A stretch of DNA of 64,000 bases from DASYAN01 sp963727755 (GTDB lineage: Bacteria > Chloroflexota > Ktedonobacteria > Ktedonobacterales > Ktedonobacteraceae). The stretch spans positions 434,001-498,000 of the forward strand of contig CAVSHN010000009.1 of NCBI GenBank assembly GCA_963727755.1. The letters are read 5' to 3'. Made by a program: the position numbers and the translations under genes. Below the pieces are notes generated by a model, which saw only the letters and a program-made list of their open reading frames with translations, searched no databases and had not been told where the DNA came from. Below, piece by piece: positions 8,988 to 17,598 of this stretch (position 1 is the stretch's first letter; every line of letters starts with the position of its first letter).

Positions 8988-11565
8988 ATGAACGTATCGA
9001 TGGTAATACAGAGCCAGCTTCTGGCGACTAAATTTTTTGTACCTGTTGCATATCATCCTCTTGTCTACCGTGCTTATCTACGTAAATTAGTTCATAAAAG
9101 TCTGGAATATCCTCTCACGCTTGTTTCTGCTCCTGCAGGATTTGGCAAAACCATGTTACTTGCTGACTGGGCACAATCGCTGTCTGCAAATGATCCTTTA
9201 GTGGCCTGGCTGTCTCTGGACGAGGAAGATAATGAACCGAGATTGTTCTGGACCTATGTTCTTTCGGCCCTAGATGCTCACCCGCCAGAGCGCTTTACCT
9301 CATTGCTGAAGTACTTGCAATCGCCACAAACGCCTCCCATCAAGGACGTTCTGGGAGTATTTACTAATTTGCTTGTGGACAGTACTGAACACTATCTGCT
9401 GATCTTGGATGACTATCACGTAATTACCGAAGAGCAAGTACATACTAGCCTTTCGTATTTATTGGAGCATTTGCCTGCCCAATTGCACATTGTCCTAGCA
9501 ACACGGACAGATCCCCCTTTGCCACTTCCCCTGTTACGGGCACGTGATCAGCTACTAGAGGTACGCACTGACGCATTGCGCTTAACAGCAAAAGAGACCA
9601 AATCCTTCTTCCACAAGGTCATAGGTGTTCAGCTTCCTGATGAGATGATCCAAGAGGTAACAGTTCGCACAGAAGGCTGGCTGGTAGCTTTGCAATTGCT
9701 AGGCCTTTCGTTGCGCGGGCATGCTAATCCTGTAAATCTGCTTGATGAGATCAGCGGAGATCACCGCTACATTCTGGACTATTTGACCGATGAGGTGCTT
9801 GGACAGCAGCCACAGGAGGTGCGAACATTTCTGCTCTCCACCTGTATCCTCGAGTGCCTTAACGCCTCTTTGTGCAATGCTGTTATGGATCAGCCTGGTA
9901 GCCAGCGGATGCTTGAACATCTGGAGCAGGCTAATTTATTTATTGTATCTCTGGATAACAAACGTCAGTGGTATCATTATCATACCCTCTTTGCCGAGGC
10001 TTTGCATTATCGTCTAGAACAAGCACAAAGTGATCTCATACCTATTTTGCATCGTCGTGCCAGCCTCTGGTATGCACAGCATAACCAAAGCACCCAGGCT
10101 ATCCTGCACGCCTTCAGTGCAAAAGATTGGCAGTTGGCAGCCGATCTACTTGAGCGTATTCGTCCAACATGCAGTTGGGGAGCTGGTAAACATGAACTGG
10201 CAAGCCTCCGGCACTGGCTGGTGCAACTGCCTGCTGACATCGTGCATGCACGGCCCCGTTTGTGTCTGACCTGTGCCCATATGTTATGGTCAGTGACACC
10301 ATCACGGGTGGTACAAACTTGGCTTGACGCAGCCGAAATCGACCCTGACAGCTTCACTCAATGACAATGTTTTGACCTCACAAGCACGATGTGAACAGGA
10401 AGATCTGCTTGGGCACGTGTTCGCCTGTCGCGCATTCTTGCGTAGTTTTGGAGAAGATGGGCAAGGCACACTCGAGCTTTGCCAGCGGGCTCTCTCCCTG
10501 CTCTCATCAGAGAATAGCTTCGTTCCTGCCATGGTCTATTGGGCTCAACTCCGGACGTATTATGTTTCTGATCCTAACGATGCAATGGCTGCAATCGAGA
10601 GTGGACTCCAAGGATATACTCTTGCTCTGCAAGCAAACGATACTTATCTAGCAATGACTCTTATAGGCACAACTATCTATTACATGATAGGAACAGGGCA
10701 ATTGCATCAAGCCAAGCAGCTATCCGAGCAAGCGTTGCAGTTAGGAACACTGTCAACAGGTTTGGTGTTGCCTGAGGTAGGGTGGCCCACAGCCTTTCGA
10801 GCAGATATCCTACGTGAGTGGAACGAACTCAATGCAGCACTCTCTTCGGTGCAAGAGGCCATCTCACTGTGCAAACAAGTCAAATCGGCGGGGGCATCTT
10901 CGTTTTTACTTGGCGGGTATGCGATGCTGTTGCGTGTCTCGCTGTCGCGAGGAGATCTGGATGCAGCGTATTCAGCCTATGAGGAATTTGAACGCCTCGG
11001 TAGAAGCATGAACCAGTCTTGGTATATCTATTTGCGTTCTCTCTTTACCATAAACGATCAGATTCGCCTCTGGCTTGCCTGCGGAAAACTGGAGCAGGCT
11101 ACACGCTGGGCCCAGGAGTTGAACCTGATAAGGAGGGAGAGTGCTCCATTTGTACACGAACGGGAAGAGGTGGCCTGTGTGCGTGTCCTCTTGGCTACAT
11201 CCGACCCAACTTCTGCTCTTGAGCGACTAGAGCCAGTGCTACAGAGAGCGACCACTGCGCGGCGATGGAACCATGTGATTGAGATTCGGCAGTTACAAGC
11301 CCTAGCTCACCAGATGCGGCATGAAGAGACGCTGGCACTTGACTCCCTTGCAGAGGCCGTCAGTCTAGCTGAGCCCGAGGGCTACATCCGCCGCTTTGTA
11401 GATGAAGGAGCCCCGATGGCTGCTCTACTCTCTCAGTTGCGTGAAAAACAACGGCTATCCGGGCCTACACCTTATCTAGATACCGTGCTTGCGGTCTTTC
11501 CTCAGCGAAGCCAAACATATGAGCAGCAACCGAAACAGGCGAGACGACGCACAAGGAAGAGCTAG
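8988..11565 (+). CDS. MalT-like STAND ATPase regulator without HTH, frameshifted
   Basis: Large ATP-binding regulator of the MalT/LuxR type. Part one has the P-loop SAPAGFGKT (aa ~47) and Walker B LLILDDYH, then the winged-helix/arm region (HYHTLFAEALHYRL). Part two is TPR-like helical repeats ending PEGYIRRFVDEGAPMAALLSQL. The frames swap at 10336-10338, where dropping one A from GAAATC joins DAAE to STLTAS. The LuxR-type DNA-binding HTH, normally next after this tail, is absent: the stop is followed within 9 bp by the nrdR stop. Start 8988 has AGAGAGG upstream; the ATG at 8970 is poorer. Inducer unknown. Confidence 0.8.
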
Positions 11566-11573
11566 AAAATTGC

Positions 11574-12074
11574 CTATTCCTGATCATAGGCATCTTGGTT
11601 ACTATTTGTTGGTGTCTTCCCATCGAGTTCCCGATTGAGTAGTTTCTGTATCTCATCAAACATGGTTTCCACGTCGCCGAAGGAACGGTAAACACTGGCG
11701 AAGCGGATATAGGCAATTTTATCCATATGTCGCAAATGGTCCATCACCAACTCGCCGATCACGCTGCTTGGTATTTCCTGCTTTCCCAAACGATACAGCT
11801 CCTGCTCGATATCCTCTACTGCATTTTCAATTTCACCCGCGGGCAATGGACGCTTCTCACAGGCCTTGCGTAGCCCGATGGACAACTTTTGTCGGCAGAA
11901 TGGTTCTCGCCGCTGATCTCGTTTGATTACCATCAATTGGAATTTTTCGACGCGTTCATATGTGCTAAAGCGAGCTTTACACTGTTCACACTCGCGTCGT
12001 CGATGGATGGCATCGCCGATATCTCGTGAGTCTTTAACCCGTGACTCAGTGTATCCACAAAAAGGACATTTCAT
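11574..12074 (-). CDS. nrdR: transcriptional repressor NrdR
   Basis: 166 residues. An N-terminal zinc ribbon (MKCPFCGYTESRVKDSR ... RRECEQCKARFSTYE) is followed by an ATP-cone (aa ~47-136). NrdR represses ribonucleotide reductase operons by sensing ATP/dATP through the cone. No nrd gene lies in the window. The SD (AAAAGGGG) is 9 nt before the ATG, separated by a T-run, and lies in a potential hairpin described separately. Convergent with the MalT-like gene, no terminator between. Confidence 0.95.
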   Translation of the reverse strand: MKCPFCGYTESRVKDSRDIGDAIHRRRECEQCKARFSTYERVEKFQLMVIKRDQRREPFCRQKLSIGLRKACEKRPLPAGEIENAVEDIEQELYRLGKQEIPSSVIGELVMDHLRHMDKIAYIRFASVYRSFGDVETMFDEIQKLLNRELDGKTPTNSNQDAYDQE

Positions 12075-12080
12075 AAAAAA

Positions 12081-12122
12081 AAACCCCTTTTAGGAGACCA
12101 TCCCGTTTATGGGATGGGGTTT
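12081..12122 (-). promoter_or_regulatory. nested hairpin in the nrdR leader that pairs with the SD
   Basis: Reading on the minus strand, AAACCCC (12116-12122) can pair with GGGGTTT (12081-12087), which holds the nrdR ribosome site. Inside is a perfect stem CCATCCC / GGGATGG (12098-12104 and 12111-12117). The outer stem is followed by a long T-run, so it could act as terminator of an upstream transcript or as a translational switch. Confidence 0.45.
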
Positions 12123-12342
12123 CTGGCTCCAACCTTGCACAATCTTGCTCAGAAGATGCTTTTGGCAATATTCTACCATAGGAACCAAGCTTTTTGTATG
12201 CAATGTCCTCAGCTTGCCAAAACTTTCAAGCACTGGGCAGAGAGATCATACCGGAAGTAGCTTCTCAAAAAGATCTCTCAGGCATACCGGTGCCGAATGC
12301 TCAAAATGGATATTCTGCATTTCTTTGGATGCAGAGATGCTC

Positions 12343-12619
12343 TCAGATGAGCACTGGAGTTGCGATATCCCCTTGCGAGTTCAAGGTGACCTCTGTTGCA
12401 AAGGCTTCAATTTCCCTTAGGGAGGTCGATGGCTTTTGCTGATCGGGATTGTACTTTCCCCACATAACCTGACCGCAACCTAGATTCCTCGCGCCAATAG
12501 GCATACCAATAAGGGCCATGCCCCCGCCCGTTTCGGCAGGTGCTACACGAAAACTTCCCACACTTACGAAATTGCAGTTGGTAGGTGATATGCTGGTTAT
12601 TTGGTATGTCTGTCATCAT
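12343..12619 (-). pseudogene. DUF6788-like protein, frameshifted
   Basis: The first frame has the family pattern YQLQFRKCGKFSCSTCRNGRGHGPYWYAYW...RSGYVGK; the second continues KYNPDQQKPSTSLREIEAFATEV. The frames swap near 12460, where one base is missing, giving a ~90-residue product if repaired. DUF6788 proteins are short Cys-containing proteins often near recombinases and other mobile genes; function unknown. The start (ATG ATG at 12614-12619) lacks a clear ribosome site. The gene stands alone in a 1.1-kb sparse region. Confidence 0.6.
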
Positions 12620-13240
12620 ATCGCGACGTGGAGACCCACCCTAAGTGTGTGGGAGGAAACGCCGCCCCCTTTCGTGATATCTCCCTTTCGGGAAAGCTTT
12701 TTTGATTGGGAATGCCTAAACCCTACTAGTTTTCCCGTGAAGCTGCCCCTGACTGATGAACGTTAAGGAATTAACAGGGTAATAGATGAGCATCGTATAT
12801 ACCCTCCTTAAAATTTAAAGTTCATAAGCTATGGGCTTATACAGCGCATCTACGCGAGACATACTGGGGGGGACACTTTCTGCCCCTCATGATTTCTGGT
12901 AACGGCTAAATTTGACATCATTTCAAGAGAACGTTTCCAATACATGGACTTCAAAGTGGCATTACTATCATAACATGAGAAAATGAACATTGTCTGAATA
13001 TTCATCTCTAGAAAATGAAAAATTATTCATTTTTGGGGAGGAGGGTTGCTTGCGAGCGTGTCTTTGAATAACAGCTTGTTCATAAGCACAAAAGAGCCTG
13101 CCTGTGGCTTGTGGGAGTTTCCTTCTGCTAGCCAATTGATGGTATAATGAAGTATCACAGCGGTTAAGTAGTGCAGCGACGGACAAACCGCTCTATTTCA
13201 TTTGCTGCATCACGTTGTAGGATTGGAAAGAGGAAACAAT
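12620..13240. other. intergenic, with the hpf promoter
   Basis: No gene recognised. A short stem with a T6 run (CTCCC-TTTC-GGGA...TTTTTT, about 12682-12706) looks like a weak terminator. A consensus -10, TATAAT at 13143-13148, with a poor -35, lies about 95 bp before hpf and is the likely hpf promoter. Confidence 0.4.
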
Positions 13241-13873
13241 ATGCAAGTTATTATCAAGAGCAGACAAATGCCTATTACCACACAATTGCGTCAACAAATT
13301 GAGAGGAAAGTACACCGTCTCTCTCGTCTGGTTGATGAGGACACCCGGGTAGAGGTGACTGTAACTGAAGGGAAGACCCGCAGTGCCAGTGATCGTTACT
13401 CAATGCAACTTGCTCTTTCTGGCAATATCCATCCTATTCACAGTGAGGTTAGCGCAGTCAGCGCTACTGCTGCCCTTGATCTTGTGATCGATAAAGTTGT
13501 TACCCAACTTGGTCGTCAGAAAGATCGGCAAACTACCGTGCGTCGGCACCATACAATCCCGATCAAAGTTCAGACTCTCTCTCGTTCAGGCCTACTCACA
13601 TCTCTAGAGGAGGAGGAGGAGGAGCAAGAGGCAGAAGTCTCTCTAACTGCAAATTCGGTTGAAGAAGTGCGTAACGAAGAAATTTGGTCCAGAGTGATGG
13701 AAATTCGTCGCTCACCAACAAAGCCGATGACTGATCAAGAGGCGATAACGCAGATGGAGAAAGATGGCTCTTCCTTCTATCCCTTCTTCAATGAGGAGAG
13801 TGACAGCATCAATGTAATGTATAAACTGGATGATGGTGGATATGGTATATTAGTACCTGTTATGGAGAAATAG
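13241..13873 (+). CDS. hpf: ribosome hibernation promoting factor, long form
   Basis: 210 residues from the ATG at 13241, which has AGAGGAAACAAT upstream; the frame begins 13 codons earlier without support. The N-terminal domain (MQVIIKSRQMPITTQLRQQIERKV) binds the 30S decoding region. A Glu-rich linker (aa ~125-150) leads to the C-terminal dimerisation domain (KPMTDQEAITQMEKDGSSFYPFFNEES...NVMYKLDDGGYGILVP), the mark of long HPF, which pairs ribosomes into inactive 100S dimers. Single-gene unit closed by a strong terminator. Confidence 0.95.
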   Translation: MQVIIKSRQMPITTQLRQQIERKVHRLSRLVDEDTRVEVTVTEGKTRSASDRYSMQLALSGNIHPIHSEVSAVSATAALDLVIDKVVTQLGRQKDRQTTVRRHHTIPIKVQTLSRSGLLTSLEEEEEEQEAEVSLTANSVEEVRNEEIWSRVMEIRRSPTKPMTDQEAITQMEKDGSSFYPFFNEESDSINVMYKLDDGGYGILVPVMEK

Positions 13874-13920
13874 TCTGTAGAGGTACTTAACCTAAGCTTA
13901 GTTTGAGCAAATGCTGAACG

Positions 13921-13959
13921 CCAGAGTCCCCCTAACACTTGAGGTTAGGGGGACTCTGG
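13921..13959. terminator. bidirectional terminator between hpf and the zinc-finger gene
   Basis: Perfect 16-bp stem CCAGAGTCCCCCTAAC / GTTAGGGGGACTCTGG with a 7-nt loop between convergent genes. Confidence 0.85.
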
Positions 13960-13977
13960 TCTCTATCCTCTGAACTC

Positions 13978-14613
13978 TCACAGAGCTACCTCAAAGTGCC
14001 ATGGCTGAGGTGGTGAGGAATTAAATTGGCCAAGTGGGTCAGCAGCGCGGATTGTTAAAATACGAGCCTCGGGCGATGGGAGAGGCCTGAAGCGTGTACT
14101 TCCCTGATAAACGGCCTGATTCGGAGCATTTGTCAGATCAGGCCGTGCGAGCATGACGCCTCCCTGACTTCCAGCCCATTGTCTGCCTGTAGTATCTTTG
14201 AGGAAGAAAATAATACGAGGAACGAACGAGAAACCTACCTGAATGGGAGGTCTTATCCACATATAGAGCAGATCAAAGAAAGACTGATAATACTGCAATT
14301 GATGCAGTATTAATATCATCCCGTTTTGTTTCTGTTCTAATTCCAAGGTAACAGTTTTTATCAGTTCACTTGTCTCAGATTTTTCTCGCCGCTCCTGTAT
14401 TGGAGGCAAGGGAGCAGCGATGACTACAGGTGGGCGTGATGCTAACTCCAAGGCCTTGGTTGAAAAGGGCGTTGGATCTTGTAAGATGTCATTACATAGT
14501 TGCAAGCACTCACTGCAAATGTATGCTGCTCCTGGTCCTGCTACCATACGCCTGACTTCTGATGTGTGGCGGGCACAAAAGGAGCAACGAGCCTGTGAAC
14601 GATCAAGACTCAT
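13978..14613 (-). CDS. ClpX-type zinc-finger protein in the murT-gatD operon
   Basis: 211 residues. Residues about 10-45 are a ClpX-type C4 finger (RCSFCARHTSEVRRMVAGPG ... ICSECLQLCNDIL), but no AAA+ ATPase follows. The remainder is a Pro-rich linker, a helical stretch (aa ~80-115) and a beta-rich C terminus I do not recognise. Its start, with AGGGAAATATA upstream, is 22 bp after gatD, so it is probably co-transcribed with the lipid II amidation genes. In ClpX this finger mediates dimerisation and substrate/adaptor binding; a role here as adaptor or scaffold is inference. Confidence 0.65.
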   Translation of the reverse strand: MSLDRSQARCSFCARHTSEVRRMVAGPGAAYICSECLQLCNDILQDPTPFSTKALELASRPPVVIAAPLPPIQERREKSETSELIKTVTLELEQKQNGMILILHQLQYYQSFFDLLYMWIRPPIQVGFSFVPRIIFFLKDTTGRQWAGSQGGVMLARPDLTNAPNQAVYQGSTRFRPLPSPEARILTIRAADPLGQFNSSPPQPWHFEVAL

Positions 14614-14635
14614 TATATTTCCCTGTCAACTAAAC

Positions 14636-15547
14636 TTACGCCTTACCTGTACGTTGGGAGGTTAGAATTGACATGGCCTCGCTCTGCAATCCTAGCCGTA
14701 CAAGCATAGAGGCATGGGCTTCCCACTCTAATAAGTCATCTAATGATAAAAGAGACGGTACGATATTATCTGGTGTACTTTCTAATTGTTGAGAATGTTC
14801 TACAGGTACTTGATCTATTCGAATACGTCCATTGAACTTTTCTGGCATTGCTTCGCTTGTCTGGAACTCGCTTCTGTATTTGCGCTGCAAAGCCAACTTG
14901 ATCAAATGATCCGCAAAGTGCGGATTTTTTGGAAGCAAGGAACCGTGCAGATAGGTGCCATAAGCGTTGCGATAGACTGCACCCTCAGTCTGATCCTCTG
15001 CATTGTTCCCATAGCCTTTCAGGACTTTTCCCAATGGCTTGGCAGTACCCAAGTAGGTACGTCCCCCGTGGTTCTCGAAACCAATTAATGTTTGGTCATT
15101 CCAGCGGATAGCAATATTTCCTATACAGCGTGCTGTACGTACCCCTTTGTGAATAGTCCAAGCATCAAAGACGCCCAGACCTTGCATATCTGGTCCTTCG
15201 GCTGGACGGTAGTAATGGGCAAGGAGTTGGAACCCGCCACATACAGCAAGTACTGGCATATCATCTTCGATGGAGGCCCATAAGCCAATACCTTTCATTT
15301 CATGTAAATCCTGCGCAACGGGAGCCTGCTCTTTGTCTTGGCCACCACCGATGAATAGCATATCATACTCATCAGGTGCAAGAGCATCGCCAATACCCAA
15401 GCCAACTACTCGTAGCTCGATGCCTCGTAGTTGACAACGACGGCGCAGTGTCAGGATATTCCCACGATCACCATAGAGATTTAATTGATCTGGATACAAA
15501 TGTCCTAGTGTCAGCGTAAGGGACTTGGTAAAAAAACTATCGCTCAT
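14636..15547 (-). CDS. gatD: lipid II isoglutaminyl synthase, glutaminase subunit GatD
   Basis: Class I, CobB/CobQ-type glutamine amidotransferase. The nucleophile Cys sits in VLAVCGGFQLLAHYY (aa ~108) and the catalytic His in TYLHGSLLPKNP (~205); LTLGHLYPDQLNLYGDRGN is typical of GatD. It supplies ammonia to MurT to amidate the D-Glu of lipid II to D-isoglutamine. The chosen start, 15547, overlaps the murT stop (ATGA), which implies translational coupling; an upstream ATG at 15565 lies inside murT. The C-terminal ~60 residues extend past the usual ~240-residue family length and are not recognised. Confidence 0.9.
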   Translation of the reverse strand: MSDSFFTKSLTLTLGHLYPDQLNLYGDRGNILTLRRRCQLRGIELRVVGLGIGDALAPDEYDMLFIGGGQDKEQAPVAQDLHEMKGIGLWASIEDDMPVLAVCGGFQLLAHYYRPAEGPDMQGLGVFDAWTIHKGVRTARCIGNIAIRWNDQTLIGFENHGGRTYLGTAKPLGKVLKGYGNNAEDQTEGAVYRNAYGTYLHGSLLPKNPHFADHLIKLALQRKYRSEFQTSEAMPEKFNGRIRIDQVPVEHSQQLESTPDNIVPSLLSLDDLLEWEAHASMLVRLGLQSEAMSILTSQRTGKA

Positions 15548-17235
15548 GCTTCTTTCTCTTCCCAAAAGTGAGCAGTTAAACCACGTTGTTCCAACTCACG
15601 ATGCACTGTCAGTAAACCTGTATACGTAGGGACAATAAAGAGAGTTTCACCGACCGGTGTTTGTTGTAATGCTGTATCTAAAGCGCATTTGAGCCCATAG
15701 CTTTTGGCAATCTGGAAAGCCATTTGCTCAGAAGCGGCAAGTGTCTGGCCCTCTTTGTGTTTGTTGGTTGCGTCTCTTTTTTGACGTGCTTGGTGTGTAC
15801 TTCGTTCACCTTTTAACGGCATGTTATATGGAATGATGGTCATTTCTTTCTGAGGTATTCCAGCGTATTTCAGGCGCACGGCAAGATCCAGGGCGCGAGT
15901 TCCTGAGATGACAAGACTTTGCGTATGACCCACCACCCGTTCGAAATCGACATCCCAGATCCAAGAGACATCTTGCCCGTCCGCAATGTTGTCGTTTAAG
16001 ATGAAGAGGATGTGGCGTGCTATGCCATCACTGAAGAGTGTGCGCAGCACTTCATTAAACCCGGTGGGATTCTTTGCTAGCATGAGCCGTATAGTTTTAT
16101 CTTCGGCCTGGATCAGTTCGCCACGTCCAAAGGCAGGCTTTGATTGTTCAATACCTGTAATGATGGGTTGCCAGTCTGTATTTACGGCTTGTGCTGCTGC
16201 GATGGCTGCAAGAGCATTATAAATGTTATAAATTCCTGGCAGAGGAACAGTGATTTCATGTTTTTGTGCTGTATGTTCGACGGTGACGCGGTTGTGATCG
16301 AAACCGTCGAGTTGGATATGAGTCGCCCGTATGTCTGGTTGAGGACGCTGCAATCCGCAGTTAGTACACTGATAATGCCCAATATGGCTATAGAAGCGTA
16401 GATTATATGTATATTCACAACCACAGTTTGAACAAATGCGGGCATCACTAACTTGATGTTGTTTGCTATCTCCATTTTGTCTTTGCAAGTCTAGAGATGG
16501 GTCATCAATACCATAGTAGAGGATTTTGCCACTAAAACCTGTACTCAGATATGCTATTGAGGGATCATCAGCGTTGAGTACGAGTATTGTACTTGCAGGT
16601 AACTCACTGATAGCCCGTCGCCAAAGGGATATGATACTGTCTACTTCGCCGTAACGATCGAGCTGGTCCCGAAAGAGGTTGTTGAATACCACTACACGTG
16701 GCTGTATTGCCTGAGTGATCTGTGGAATTGTGGCCTCATCAATTTCAAGAATGGAAATAGCTCTCTTCCCTGAACGCCGTAGCTGTCCATCAGGTTTGGC
16801 GCGGATGACAAACAAACTCGCCACTCCACGCATCAAATTTGATCCCTCACGGTTGTGCCATACGCGTAACCCGCTATCGCGTAAGATGGAGGCAATGAAA
16901 CCGCTCGTCGTCGTTTTGCCGTTTGTTCCTGTAACAATGACAGTACCGTATTCTAACTGTGTTGCTAGGTGTTTGATGATCTCTGGATAGATCTGCTGAG
17001 CTACTATGCCGACAATGCTTGTGCCTCCACCGAGATGTAGGCGGCGGCTGATAGCGCCCGCAGCTCTTCCTGCTACAATTGCTAATCCTGCTTGTAGAGT
17101 ATGCTGCCGATGCTTATTGCGATCTGGCTGCTGTTGTAATACTGTATTGATTAGTTGAGAAGAATCGTTCTGGTTCGTGTGTTGTTTTCCATCTGTCTCA
17201 GTTGGGATTGACTGCGATAGCCGTTGTTTCCGCAT
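15544..17235 (-). CDS. murT: lipid II isoglutaminyl synthase, Mur-ligase subunit MurT
   Basis: 563 residues from the ATG at 17235, which has GGAGG 7 nt upstream (a TTG at 17250 overlaps that site). Mur-ligase ATP loop VTGTNGKTTTSGF at aa ~95, DQLDRYGEVD, and the four-Cys ribbon special to MurT (ICSNCGCEYTYNLRF ... YQCTNCGLQ) near aa 225-255. The DUF1727 C-terminal domain follows. A hydrophilic N-terminal extension of ~40 residues and an inserted basic stretch (HQARQKRDATNKHKEG) make it longer than the usual ~440. First gene of the murT-gatD-zinc-finger operon. Confidence 0.92.
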   Translation of the reverse strand: MRKQRLSQSIPTETDGKQHTNQNDSSQLINTVLQQQPDRNKHRQHTLQAGLAIVAGRAAGAISRRLHLGGGTSIVGIVAQQIYPEIIKHLATQLEYGTVIVTGTNGKTTTSGFIASILRDSGLRVWHNREGSNLMRGVASLFVIRAKPDGQLRRSGKRAISILEIDEATIPQITQAIQPRVVVFNNLFRDQLDRYGEVDSIISLWRRAISELPASTILVLNADDPSIAYLSTGFSGKILYYGIDDPSLDLQRQNGDSKQHQVSDARICSNCGCEYTYNLRFYSHIGHYQCTNCGLQRPQPDIRATHIQLDGFDHNRVTVEHTAQKHEITVPLPGIYNIYNALAAIAAAQAVNTDWQPIITGIEQSKPAFGRGELIQAEDKTIRLMLAKNPTGFNEVLRTLFSDGIARHILFILNDNIADGQDVSWIWDVDFERVVGHTQSLVISGTRALDLAVRLKYAGIPQKEMTIIPYNMPLKGERSTHQARQKRDATNKHKEGQTLAASEQMAFQIAKSYGLKCALDTALQQTPVGETLFIVPTYTGLLTVHRELEQRGLTAHFWEEKEA

Positions 17236-17598
17236 TATGTTCCTCCACAATGAGCGCTTCTATCCTCTATAGTAGATGCATGAAGCATAGCATGCAAGCC
17301 CGATGGGGTCAAGTACATTGAGGGACCTAATTTTGGTACTATTGTTCATATCTCATTTCCCATAGTATATTCTGCTTGCGCTCTGACTATAACGCATCTT
17401 AAGAAATATTTCGGCACATTTTTGAGTTTGAACAAAAGCAGGTACTTGCCAATATGTGCTATCCTGTCTTTGATCTCAAGGAATGCTTGGGAAGGTAAAA
17501 GAACAACTTGCTAACTGATGGTATCCTGTCTTTTGATGGGGCAGACTTTCGTCTACACGCGGATTTTATCGAGTAATAAAGGTCAGGTAAAAGATTTT
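17236..17598. other. divergent intergenic region between murT and topA
   Basis: About 360 bp. It must carry promoters for both genes but I see no convincing -35/-10 pair. The topA reading frame stays open back to 17518, without a ribosome site there. Confidence 0.35.
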
